Source of the DNA: an uncultured Acidobacteriota bacterium
Lineage (GTDB): Bacteria > Acidobacteriota > Blastocatellia > RBC074
DNA: 64,000 nt
NCBI GenBank assembly: GCA_902825875.1
Contig: CADECP010000003.1
Coordinates: 248,001-312,000, forward strand
Reading direction: 5' to 3'
Shown here: positions 41,852-50,591 of the stretch, in pieces
Position numbering within the stretch: position 1 is the stretch's first letter
How the letters are laid out: each line of letters starts with the position of its first letter
The notes under the pieces: generated by a model
Databases searched by the model: none
What the model was told of the DNA's origin: nothing
Seen by the model: only the letters and a program-made list of their open reading frames with translations
Position numbers and translations under genes: made by a program

Positions 41852-44329
41852 ATGGAAATGCTGCTGCAAGATATTCGCTATGGCTTTCGTATGTTCGTGA
41901 AGCATCCGGGATTCACGCTGGTTGCCGTCTTCACGCTGGCGCTGGGCATTGGCGCGAACACGGCGATTTTCAGCGCGATCAAAGCGGTGCTGTTCGATGC
42001 GTTGCCTTACCCTGACGCGGCGCAATTGATGGTCGCCAACGCCAGCAATGTCGAAAAAGGCTTCGCCCGTTTCGGCGCTTCGTATCAAGACCTGGAGGAC
42101 TGGCAAAAACAGAACACGGTTTTCGCGGGCCTGGCGGCTTATCAAATCAATTCCGCCAACCTGACCGGCGGGGCCGAACCGCGGCGCGTGCAGTATGCGC
42201 AAGTGACCGCGAACCTGTTTTCCGTGTTGGGTGTTTCCGCGCTGGCCGGACGCGCGTTTGCGCCCGACGAAGCGCAGCCGGGCAAAGACCGTGTGGTCGT
42301 GCTCAGTCACGCTTTCTGGCAGGAGCAGTTTGGCGGCCAGCAAAACGTCGTGGGCAGTTCATTGACGCTGGGCGGAAAGCCCGTGACCGTCATCGGCATC
42401 GCGCCGCCGGGTTTTGCGTTTCCGGACGCCGACACGCAGATGTGGAAGCCGATTGGCATGACGCCCGATCAATCAGGTTCGCGCGGAAGCCGCTGGCTGG
42501 CGACCATCGCGCGGCTGAAATCCGGCGTGACCGTCGCGCAGGCGCAAACCGAGATGAGCGCCATTGCCGCGCGTTTGGCGGCGCAATACCCGGCCAGCAA
42601 CAAAGGCTGGGGCGTGCTGATCGAACCGTATCAGGAATTGCTGGTCAGCGACGTGCGGCGGCAGTTGTTGCTGTTGTGGGGGGCCGTCGGGTTGGTGTTG
42701 TTGATCGCCTGCGCGAACGTCGCCAACTTGTTGCTGGCGCGTGCCGCTGAACGCACGCGCGAACTGGCGGTGCGTGCGGCGCTGGGGGCCGGGCGGGCGC
42801 GGTTGATGCGGCAGTTGCTGGTGGAAAGTTTGCTGCTTTCGCTAGCTGGTTGCGCGCTCGGTTTGGTGTTGGCGGAATTCAGTCTGGACGGCTTGCGCCA
42901 ATTGCTGTCTGAACTGTTGCCGCGCGCGCAACAACTCACGCTCGATGTTCAAATGTTGAGTTATTCGGTGGGGCTTGCGCTGGCGGCGGGGCTGGGCGTT
43001 GGTTTGCTGCCCGCGTTCAAGGCTTCGCGGATTCAGCTTACCGAAGCGATCAAAGACGGCGCGCGCGATTCGACCAACGCGGGTGGGCAGCGATTGCGCG
43101 GGGTTTTGGTGGCCGGAGAAGTGGCGCTGGCCGTCGTGGTGTTGGTGGGCGCGGGGCTGTTGATTCGCAGCTTCGTCGCGCTGCTCAACGTGAATCCGGG
43201 TTTTGATCCAACCAATGTGTTGACGCTACGCATTGCTCCGCCCTTTGCGCTGAACCCCGCAGGCAAGGACGAAGCGACGATCATCAAAGAAATCATGGCA
43301 GAAAAGCTCAAAGCATCTGCGTTTTACCGCGAACTGCTGGAACGGTTGAAAACCTTGCCCGGCGTCGTCTCCGCTGGCGCCGTCAACCGATTGCCGTTGA
43401 CCGGCAATTGGTGGACGGAAAGCTTCGCCATCGAAGGCCGGCGGCCTGTCAACTCGCAAGACATGCTTTCGGCCAACGGGCGCGCCGTGCTGCCCGGCTA
43501 TTTTCAAACGATGGGCGTTCCGCTGTTGCAGGGACGCGCGCTCGCTGAAACCGACAACGAGACCGCCGTGCCCGCGGTGGTCATCAATCAAACCGCCGCC
43601 CGCCGTTATTGGGGCGAGGCCAATCCCATCGGACAACGGCTGACGCTGGATGAAGCTGGGAACGCGGCTCCGCACTGGTTCACAGTCGTCGGCGTGGTGG
43701 GCGATGAACGGCACAATCAGTTGGAAGTGGAACCGCGTCCGCTGCTGTATTTCACGATGGCGCAATCCAGATCGGGATTCGGGTTCGACTGGGGCCTGGA
43801 TATTGTGATCAAAACCCAGACCGAGCCGCTGGCGCTCAGCAGCGCGGTGCGCCGTCAGGTGTTGGCGCTGAATCCGAACCTGCCGGTGTTCAATGTCAAT
43901 TCGCTGGAAGAACTGGTCGTGCGCAATCTGGCCCAACGGCGTTCGGTGATGTGGTTATTGGGCGCGCTGGCCGCGACAGCGTTGTTGTTGGCCGCCGTGG
44001 GGATTTACGGCGTGCTGTCGTATGCGGTCAGCCGGCGCACGCGCGAAATCGGTATCCGGCTGGCTCTCGGCGCACAGTCGCGCAACATATCGGCGTTGAT
44101 TATCCGTCAGGGCATGACACTCGTGGCAATCGGCACGGCTTTGGGCGTAGCAGGCGCACTCGCGTTGACGCGCTTGCTCAAGAGCCTTTTGTTTGGCGTG
44201 ACGGCAACTGACTCGTTGACGTTTGTGCTGGTTACGAGCATTTTGATTTTAGTGGCTTTGTTGGCGTGTTGGCTTCCCACACGACGAGCAACAAAGGTTG
44301 ATCCGCTGGTTGCGTTGCGTGCGGAATGA
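41852..44329 (+). CDS. ADOP-type orphan ABC permease (FtsX/MacB-like)
   Basis: 825 aa from ATG 41852 (MEMLLQDIRYGFRMFVKHPG). It is the acidobacterial duplicated orphan permease (TIGR03434) type: two MacB periplasmic-core plus FtsX membrane units in one chain. The opening [15 protein letters not shown], the mid FtsX domain [42 protein letters not shown], and the final FtsX domain EIGIRLALGAQSRNISALIIRQGM with WLPTRRATKVDPLVALRAE are diagnostic. No ATPase gene is adjacent, hence orphan. Function unknown; export or envelope signalling is suspected. Confidence 0.94.
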   Translation: MEMLLQDIRYGFRMFVKHPGFTLVAVFTLALGIGANTAIFSAIKAVLFDALPYPDAAQLMVANASNVEKGFARFGASYQDLEDWQKQNTVFAGLAAYQINSANLTGGAEPRRVQYAQVTANLFSVLGVSALAGRAFAPDEAQPGKDRVVVLSHAFWQEQFGGQQNVVGSSLTLGGKPVTVIGIAPPGFAFPDADTQMWKPIGMTPDQSGSRGSRWLATIARLKSGVTVAQAQTEMSAIAARLAAQYPASNKGWGVLIEPYQELLVSDVRRQLLLLWGAVGLVLLIACANVANLLLARAAERTRELAVRAALGAGRARLMRQLLVESLLLSLAGCALGLVLAEFSLDGLRQLLSELLPRAQQLTLDVQMLSYSVGLALAAGLGVGLLPAFKASRIQLTEAIKDGARDSTNAGGQRLRGVLVAGEVALAVVVLVGAGLLIRSFVALLNVNPGFDPTNVLTLRIAPPFALNPAGKDEATIIKEIMAEKLKASAFYRELLERLKTLPGVVSAGAVNRLPLTGNWWTESFAIEGRRPVNSQDMLSANGRAVLPGYFQTMGVPLLQGRALAETDNETAVPAVVINQTAARRYWGEANPIGQRLTLDEAGNAAPHWFTVVGVVGDERHNQLEVEPRPLLYFTMAQSRSGFGFDWGLDIVIKTQTEPLALSSAVRRQVLALNPNLPVFNVNSLEELVVRNLAQRRSVMWLLGALAATALLLAAVGIYGVLSYAVSRRTREIGIRLALGAQSRNISALIIRQGMTLVAIGTALGVAGALALTRLLKSLLFGVTATDSLTFVLVTSILILVALLACWLPTRRATKVDPLVALRAE

Positions 44330-44399
44330 GAGCCTGAACCGGGAAATCCTGCGTTCTTCCAACAATGGACACAACTATAAAAACCTGGGGGGAATCCGC

Positions 44400-45284
44400 A
44401 TGAAAACAATGTTGCGCATTGGTGCGCTGCTCCCGCTGATTTGGCTGTCAGGCTGTCGTAACGAAGCACCCGTCACGCCGGTCAATGCGATGGAACAAAC
44501 GCTCGCCACTCCGGCCAGCGCCGCCGCGCTCGAAGTCACCTACCTCGCCAACGAAGGTTTCATGATCGCGGGCGGCGGCAGGAAGGTGTTGATTGACGCG
44601 CTGTTTGGCGAAGGGCTGAAAGGCTATGCCGCGGTTTCGCCCGCACAGCGCGCTTTGCTGGAACAGGCGCGCGCGCCTTTTGCTAACGTGGACGCCGTCT
44701 TCGCCACGCATTTTCACGGCGATCATTTCAACGCCGAACCCGTCCTGGCGCATCTGACGAACAACCCGCAGGCGTTTTTCTTTTCCACGCCGCAAGCGGC
44801 AGACAAGCTGCGCGCGACCGGCAAGTTCGACGCCATCAAAACGCGCGTGATCGCGGCCTTGCCCAAAGAGGGCGAACGCATTCACACGGAACATCGCGGC
44901 ATAGACGTGCAGTTGCTCAACATTCATCACGGGCGCACCCGCCCCGTGGAAAACCTCGGCTTCATCATCGAACTCGGCGGCAAACGCATCCTGCACATCG
45001 GTGATTCCGAAGCCGAACCGGCGGTGTTTCAAAAATACGAAATCGCCATAGCGCGCATTGATGTGGCATTTCTGCCGACCTGGTATTTCGAGAGCGACGG
45101 CTGGAGGCGGGCGGTGCGCGAACAGATTCAGCCGCGCCACATCGTCGTGATGCACGTGCCGCCGGATACGACGCTTAACCGCCTGGGCGATGGCGACTTT
45201 CAAAAGCAGTGGGCGCGGATCAAAGCCGAGTTTCCCAACGCGGTGTATCTGGCGCAGGAATTGGACAAGAAAGTTTTCGATTAA
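44400..45284 (+). CDS. Lipoprotein metallo-beta-lactamase-fold hydrolase (UlaG-like)
   Basis: 294 aa from ATG 44400. The lipobox LSGC (about 15-18) predicts a lipid-anchored periplasmic protein. The MBL metal motif THFHGDHFNAEPV is present, with further ligands in NIHHGRTRP and LHIGDSEAEP and the distal His in HIVVMHVPPD. It resembles UlaG-type and beta-propeller-free phosphodiesterase/lactonase members; the substrate cannot be told. A GGGGGGAAT stretch precedes the start. Confidence 0.88.
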   Translation: MKTMLRIGALLPLIWLSGCRNEAPVTPVNAMEQTLATPASAAALEVTYLANEGFMIAGGGRKVLIDALFGEGLKGYAAVSPAQRALLEQARAPFANVDAVFATHFHGDHFNAEPVLAHLTNNPQAFFFSTPQAADKLRATGKFDAIKTRVIAALPKEGERIHTEHRGIDVQLLNIHHGRTRPVENLGFIIELGGKRILHIGDSEAEPAVFQKYEIAIARIDVAFLPTWYFESDGWRRAVREQIQPRHIVVMHVPPDTTLNRLGDGDFQKQWARIKAEFPNAVYLAQELDKKVFD

Positions 45285-45292
45285 CCATCACG

Positions 45293-45625
45293 ATGCGGCG
45301 CAAACTTCTGAACACAATTGGTCTGATTATGTTGTGGACGCTCGCGGTCATCGCGGCGGTGTTGGCGGAGGCGATGTGGTTCGCCGAACCTGCTGTTGAG
45401 CGCGGCAATGTGGCGGCTATCGAACATCATCTGCTGCAACGCCTCACCGATGCTGCCGCGCAGCGCAAGTTGGGCTGTGCCAGGCTGGCGCGTTGGTGCA
45501 AGGCGGCAAGATCATTGCGATGCGTTTCCTGCGGCGGGCGCATCGCCGCGTTCGCCGTAACGATCAATGGCAGCCGCGCAACTGCCCATACACATCCACC
45601 ACAACGCGCCGATGAGCAACAATAA
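45293..45625 (+). pseudogene. Broken N-terminus of a membrane-anchored serine-hydrolase-like gene
   Basis: An ATG 8 bp after the MBL stop opens MRRKLLNTIGLIMLWTLAVI with a membrane helix, then AAIEHHLLQRLTDAAAQRKLGCA, which looks like the start of a beta-lactamase-fold hydrolase. Near 45480-45490 the natural continuation ALVQGGKIIAM is in another frame, so there is a frameshift. Sequence past about 45530 no longer resembles the family. The remainder of the gene is absent. Confidence 0.55.
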
Positions 45626-45733
45626 TTCGACGGCGTAAACACAACGCGCCACGGTCAGATGCCGTTGCCAGCGTTGCCACACGCGCGTCACCGAACGCCA
45701 GCGCGGCAGCCGAAATCGCGGAAGAATTCGCAT
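45512..45733 (-). CDS. Possible truncated membrane protein downstream of the minus-strand ADOP
   Basis: A 73-aa frame starting 7 nt after the ADOP stop. It has a basic aromatic segment (RWRSVTRVWQRWQRHLTVARC) then one membrane helix (YAVELLLLIGALWWMCM). The end (GERGDAPAAGNASQ) overlaps, antisense, the plus-strand hydrolase remnant. It looks like a piece of a larger protein that ends abruptly at the collision point. No family recognised. Confidence 0.35.
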   Translation of the reverse strand: MRILPRFRLPRWRSVTRVWQRWQRHLTVARCVYAVELLLLIGALWWMCMGSCAAAIDRYGERGDAPAAGNASQ

Positions 45734-45740
45734 CGTCTTT

Positions 45741-48167
45741 TCACTCGTGCCGTAAAGCGGTCAACGGTTCTATGCGCGTCGCACGTCGCGCCGGGAAGTA
45801 ACAAGCCAGCAACGCCACCGCCGTCAACAACACGGCCAGCGCCGCAAACGTCCACGGGTCGCGCGCGCTGATGCCGAACAGGAAGCTCGTCAGCAGGCGC
45901 GTCAGGCCATACGCCGCCGCCAGCCCAACCGCGACGCCCGTGCCCGCCAGCACCATGCCGTGCAACAAAATCAGCTTCAACACATCGCGCGCCTGCGCGC
46001 CCAGCGCCATGCGGATGCCGATTTCGTGCGTGCTTTGCGAGACCGTGTAAGACATCACGCCGTACAAACCAATCGCCGCCATCAACAAGGCCAGCGCCGC
46101 AAAGACCGTCATCAAAACCATGTTGAAGCGTTCCGCCGCCGTCGTCGCGTCCAGCACATCCATCATTGTGCGAATGCGAAACACGGGCGCGTCAGGATTG
46201 ACTGATTGCAACGCGCGCCGCAACGCATCGCTCAAACTCGCAGGCGCAACGCTCGTGCGCGCGACCAGCGTCACCGTGTCGCCGTAAGGAATCTGCGCGT
46301 TCGGAAAGTAGATTTCGGGCGAAGCGTCGCGCCGCAAGCCCCATTGCCGCGCGTCGCCGACGATGCCGACGATCTCACGCGGCTGATCGCCCATCACAAG
46401 CAACCGCTTGCCGAGCGCATCGTGATTGGAGAAATAACGTTGCGCCATCGCTTCGTTAATCAGCACTACCGGCGGCGCATCCAGCGTATCGCGCGGGCTG
46501 AAGGCGCGGCCCTGTTTCACCGCGATGCCCAGCGCCGCGAAATAATCCGGCGTGATGAACTTGCGTTCGGCCAGCGGCGCTTCGCCGGTATTCGACGGCG
46601 TTCGGCCTTCGATTTGAAAACCGCCGTTGACGGCGCTGTTCCCCGTGACCGGCAAATCGTTGATAACGCCGACGGAAAGTACGCCAGGCACGGTCGCGGC
46701 CTTCGCTTCCGCCGCGCGCAGGAAGTCCGCGCGCTCCTGCGCTTCCTGCCGCTGCCCGGCGGCGTTCTCAGCGTAAACTTTGCGCGGGTACGAAATATCC
46801 GCCGTCAGCAACGGTTGCGGGTCAAAGCCCGGATTGACCGCGAGCAGCCGTTGCATGCTGCCGATCAACAAACCCGCGCTCACCAACAAGACGAGCGAGA
46901 GCGCGATTTCAGCGACGACGAGGCCACGCCACAACCACGATTGCGACGGGCTGCCCATCACGCCGCGCGCGCCTTCTTTAAGCGTGTCGTTGAGATTCGC
47001 ACGGGCGAAGCGCCACGCGGGAGCCAGCCCCGACAGCACGCCCGTCAGCACCGCCGCAAGCAGCGTGAAACCCAGCACCCAGCCGTCAATGCGCACTTCG
47101 CCCGCGCGCGGCAGATTGCCCGGCGCCAGCGCGACCAGCAGCTTGATGCCGAGGAAAGCGAGCAATACACCAAGCGCCGCGCCCGCCAAGGCGAGCAGGC
47201 TGCTTTCGGTCAGCAACTGCCGCACGATGCGCCACGCGCCCGCGCCCAGCGCCGCGCGCAAGGCGAATTCTTTTTGTCGCGCCGCCGCACGCGCCAGCAA
47301 CAGGTTGGCGACGTTGGCGCAGGCGATCAACAACACGAAGCCGACCGCGCCGAGCATGATCCACAGCACGTCTTTGACGTTGCGCACTTGCTCTTCGAGC
47401 AGCGGCGCGACGGTGATCGTGAGCTTGCCGTGATTCTCAGGATATTGCTGCGCCAGGCGTCCCGCGATTTGATTGAACTGTGCGTGTACTTGTTCGCGCG
47501 TGACGCCGTCTTTCAAACGCCCGACCATCATCAGGAAGTTGTTGCCGCGCCCGCGCTGCTCTTCGGCCAAACGCGCGGGCGTCCAGATTTCGACGCGGCG
47601 CGGAAACTGAAACGACGCGGGCGCTACGCCGATGATCGTATGCGTAACGCCGTTGAGCGGCACGGTTTTGCCGACGACTTCAGCCTCGCCGCCGAAGCGC
47701 CGTTGCCACAGCCCGTGGCTGATGACGGCTACGCGCGCACTGCCCGGCTGATCGTCTTCGGCGGTGAGCCAGCGCCCGCGTTCGGGTTGGCTGCCAAACA
47801 GCGCAAAGAAATTCCCCGTCACGCGCCGTCCGATCAAACGCTCGGCTTCGTCTACGCCGGTCAGGTTGTAGGTTTCGCCGAAATGCGCGGCCAGCGGTTC
47901 GACGGTGTTTTGCTGCTCGACGAAATCGCGGAAGGCGGGCGGCGAGACGGGGCTGCGGTCAATCGGCGGTTGCGTGCGGAACAGGTACATCAACCGCTCC
48001 GGCTCACGATACGGCAGCGGTTGCAACAGCACGGCGTTGACGACGCTGAAAATCGCCGTGTTCGCGCCGATGCCCAGCGCCAACGCCAACACGGCGATGG
48101 TGGACAGCGCGGGTTTGCGCAACAGCATCCGTAAACCGAAACGCAGGTCTTGCCATAACGTTTGCAT
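45741..48167 (-). CDS. ADOP-type orphan ABC permease, second copy
   Basis: 808 aa from ATG 48167 with AAGGAG upstream; a longer frame to 48320 adds unrelated residues. Same duplicated MacB_PCD-FtsX architecture: [93 protein letters not shown], and a last FtsX ending [19 protein letters not shown]. No ATPase nearby. It faces the plus-strand ADOP with remnants between them, suggesting local duplication and rearrangement. Confidence 0.94.
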   Translation of the reverse strand: MQTLWQDLRFGLRMLLRKPALSTIAVLALALGIGANTAIFSVVNAVLLQPLPYREPERLMYLFRTQPPIDRSPVSPPAFRDFVEQQNTVEPLAAHFGETYNLTGVDEAERLIGRRVTGNFFALFGSQPERGRWLTAEDDQPGSARVAVISHGLWQRRFGGEAEVVGKTVPLNGVTHTIIGVAPASFQFPRRVEIWTPARLAEEQRGRGNNFLMMVGRLKDGVTREQVHAQFNQIAGRLAQQYPENHGKLTITVAPLLEEQVRNVKDVLWIMLGAVGFVLLIACANVANLLLARAAARQKEFALRAALGAGAWRIVRQLLTESSLLALAGAALGVLLAFLGIKLLVALAPGNLPRAGEVRIDGWVLGFTLLAAVLTGVLSGLAPAWRFARANLNDTLKEGARGVMGSPSQSWLWRGLVVAEIALSLVLLVSAGLLIGSMQRLLAVNPGFDPQPLLTADISYPRKVYAENAAGQRQEAQERADFLRAAEAKAATVPGVLSVGVINDLPVTGNSAVNGGFQIEGRTPSNTGEAPLAERKFITPDYFAALGIAVKQGRAFSPRDTLDAPPVVLINEAMAQRYFSNHDALGKRLLVMGDQPREIVGIVGDARQWGLRRDASPEIYFPNAQIPYGDTVTLVARTSVAPASLSDALRRALQSVNPDAPVFRIRTMMDVLDATTAAERFNMVLMTVFAALALLMAAIGLYGVMSYTVSQSTHEIGIRMALGAQARDVLKLILLHGMVLAGTGVAVGLAAAYGLTRLLTSFLFGISARDPWTFAALAVLLTAVALLACYFPARRATRIEPLTALRHE

Positions 48168-48240
48168 AAATTCTCCTTGTGTAAGTTGGTTGAAATGACA
48201 AGGAGTGAGTGGCGCAATACCCGACAAGGTTTCACTGAAA

Positions 48241-48623
48241 CTAACGAAAACCAGTGATTCGTTGCTCGGCGCACAACATCGCTTTCCGCCGCAAGACTTG
48301 CGTAAACCCGCTCGCGTCAAAACGGATTTCTCCGCCCGGCGTACAGAGTTCCATCGCCCACACGTAGTAAGACCGATCCAGGCAAACTTTCTGTTCCATC
48401 AACCGTTCGCTGTGCAGGTGCGCAATAACCGGCTCGGTCAGCGCAACCTGGTAGGTATCGCCGAAAGACGCGAGCCGCATTTGCAAATCGGTCACGCCGT
48501 GAAAGGTCAGCGTGGCCGGCGCGATGCGGTCACGCTTTCCTTGCCGCGCTCTTCGTTGACGACGCGCACAATGCCTTCGCCGTCGGGATAAGGAAGCTGT
48601 TGGAGCAGCGTGGCAAGGCTCAT
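48241..48623 (-). pseudogene. Frameshifted small gene coupled to the serine hydrolase
   Basis: ATG 48623 overlaps the hydrolase stop (ATGA), giving MSLATLLQQLPYPDGEGIVRVVNEERGKES. One nucleotide out of frame the product continues as DRIAPATLTFHGVTDLQMRLASFGDTYQVAL to [10 protein letters not shown] at 48241. Together they make a smooth protein of about 126 aa, so a one-base change near 48545 splits it (sequence AAGGAAAGCGTGACC). It could be a true frameshift, a sequencing error or programmed. The fused protein is not recognised; the Cys/His-poor beta-rich sequence resembles no enzyme I know. Confidence 0.6.
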
Positions 48624-50125
48624 CGCCAACCGGTAATCAGTTTGACGATGTTCTTGCGCAGGTCGTCATACGCGCCGTTATTTTGATTGTTGAAGGCGAT
48701 GAAGGTCAGGTCTTCCGCCGGGAAATACTGAAACGCGAAGTTCGTACCGCGCGCAATGCCGCCGTGGCCGAACGAACGCACTTGACCCTGATTGCCGAGT
48801 TCGAAGCCATAGCCGTAATCCGTTTGCGCATCAAGACCGCGCGTCTTCGAGGCGGTCAGCAACGCCAGGGCGTCTTTCGCCACGAGTTTGCCGCTCGTCA
48901 AACCACGCGCGAATTTCAGCATCTCGCGCGGCGTGGAAAAGCATCCGCCCGCTGATGTGCCGCGTGCGCCAAGTTCGACCATTTCCCAACCGTTTGCGCC
49001 GCGCTTCAACGGCTCGGCTAAATTCGTGACGGAGCCATCGCGTTGGTAAAAATCCGTCATCGTCATGCCCAGCGGCCCGGTGATGTGTTTGCGCACGTAT
49101 TCGTAGTAGTCCATTCCGCTGACCTTCTCGACAACCAAGCCCGCAAGAATGAAATTGGAATTACTGTAATGAAACTTCGCGCCCGGCTCGAAATCGGTGC
49201 CGACTTTGTAAACCCACGGCAACATCTGTTTGTTGTCGCGGATGTTTTGCCAGTTCTTTTCGTATTCTGGCGTCCAGTATTCGTTGACGCCCGACGTGTG
49301 CGAGAGCAGGTGATGCACCGTCGCTTTTTTGGCGAAGGCAGCGTTCGGAAAATCAGGAAAGAATTTGCTGAGCGGGTCGGAATACTTGAGCTTGCCCTTT
49401 TCGGCGAGTTGCGCGATGGCGAGCGCGGTGAACATCTTGCTGCCGCTCGCCATGCCGAAACGTGTTTCCGGCGTGACTTTGACCGCGCGTTTGGCGTCGG
49501 CGAACCCGAAGCTGCGTTCGTAAATCGGCTTGTCGCTCTGCGCGATCAGGATGCTGCCCGACAGGTCGTTGTCGGCGATCAGCTTGTCAATGTAGTTGTT
49601 CAGCCAAGCCAGCGTGTTGCGGTCGGTAATCGCGCCGTTTGGCAAGGCAATCGGTTCGGCGACTTCGGCGATGAAGGCGAGTTCTTTGATTTTGTGCGGC
49701 GGGTTGTCTTCGATGCGAAGCTGAATGTCCTGCCACATTTTTGCGCCTTTGGCTTTGGCATAGACGTGCAAAATGCGGCTGAGACGTTCGCCGAATTTGG
49801 TTTCCACCAACTCCGAATGGTGATATTCCAGCACGCCGAATTGCTGTCGCAGCTTGGCGAACAAAGCGGCGAGCCGCGCTTCGCTGGTGCTTTGGATAAA
49901 GCTTTGCGCGAAGACTTCGGGCACGGCTTTCGATTGCGCTTCCGGCGTGTCGGCGTTGATGGCGCGCACGAACTGAGCGCCGTAATTTTCGATGCGTTGG
50001 CGGTCAGCCTGGGCCAGCGATTGCGCTGAAACATTGACGACCATGCCGTTCCAACCGGCGCTCAACACGAGCGCGGCAGCAAAGGTGAAGCAGTACGCCC
50101 TGCCGTCATGCCAAAGTTTCTTCAT
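48620..50125 (-). CDS. Secreted serine beta-lactamase-fold hydrolase, second copy
   Basis: 501 aa with a signal peptide (about 12-36). Residues 40-155 form an NTF2-like domain related to that of the 40310-41683 protein. The catalytic fold has FGMASGSKMFTALAIAQLAEKG (SxxK), KFHYSNSNFILAGLVVEK (YxN) and SFGHGGIARGTN (HGG in the KTG position), so all three motifs are intact. It is probably a periplasmic D-Ala-peptidase or esterase-type enzyme. GAGGA lies upstream of the ATG. The 3' end overlaps the frameshifted small gene. Confidence 0.9.
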   Translation of the reverse strand: MKKLWHDGRAYCFTFAAALVLSAGWNGMVVNVSAQSLAQADRQRIENYGAQFVRAINADTPEAQSKAVPEVFAQSFIQSTSEARLAALFAKLRQQFGVLEYHHSELVETKFGERLSRILHVYAKAKGAKMWQDIQLRIEDNPPHKIKELAFIAEVAEPIALPNGAITDRNTLAWLNNYIDKLIADNDLSGSILIAQSDKPIYERSFGFADAKRAVKVTPETRFGMASGSKMFTALAIAQLAEKGKLKYSDPLSKFFPDFPNAAFAKKATVHHLLSHTSGVNEYWTPEYEKNWQNIRDNKQMLPWVYKVGTDFEPGAKFHYSNSNFILAGLVVEKVSGMDYYEYVRKHITGPLGMTMTDFYQRDGSVTNLAEPLKRGANGWEMVELGARGTSAGGCFSTPREMLKFARGLTSGKLVAKDALALLTASKTRGLDAQTDYGYGFELGNQGQVRSFGHGGIARGTNFAFQYFPAEDLTFIAFNNQNNGAYDDLRKNIVKLITGWR

Positions 50126-50591
50126 AGTGAATTTTTCCTCTTGTGGTGATGAAAACGCCGCCGCCGCTCGTGGGTGCGGGGATGATTTCGCTCGGCGTGT
50201 CCGTGCCGATGCCGTAGCGTTATGGCGGAAAGTGTCGGGTCTAAAAGCTCCCGGCCACGTCCGTTGCCGGCTTGCCGTAACTCAGCAGTGTTGCGTGCTT
50301 CCATTACAACTTACTCTCCACGATTCAGGGTTGCACAGTGTTTGCGAGCCAGGCAAGGCTAAGAGAAGTAGCGATTAGGTGTCGCGGCTGGGATCGGATG
50401 AAGTTCGGATTCTTTTCGGACGAGGCTGAATTTTCAGGGAGTTAGCGGGTTGGCTGAACGCGCCGATGGATAAGTGGCACAGAAATTTGGATCAGGGCTT
50501 ACGCAAAACTGGGAAAAAGGAAACTTCGCGCTTCAATTCCAGCAAGCAGAGGGCGCTTGTGTACCCGGTGGAAATGAATCGGCAGGCCCAA
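50126..50591. other. Intergenic region, nothing recognised
   Basis: 466 bp between the serine hydrolase start and the regulator stop codon. Composition falls in the middle (AAAAAGGAAACTTCGCG near 50515). No palindrome, RNA gene or believable frame seen. Confidence 0.5.

Noticed and set aside
46206-48134. 642-codon open frame on the plus strand opposite the ADOP permease
   Set aside because: It is the antisense shadow of a GC-rich gene: very high Arg/His/Gln content and no domain, while the minus strand encodes a full ADOP permease.
40310-50125. Antibiotic-resistance beta-lactamases
   Set aside because: Both proteins have the fold and SxxK motif but carry N-terminal NTF2-like domains and resemble D-aminopeptidase/esterase-type relatives; resistance is not supported.
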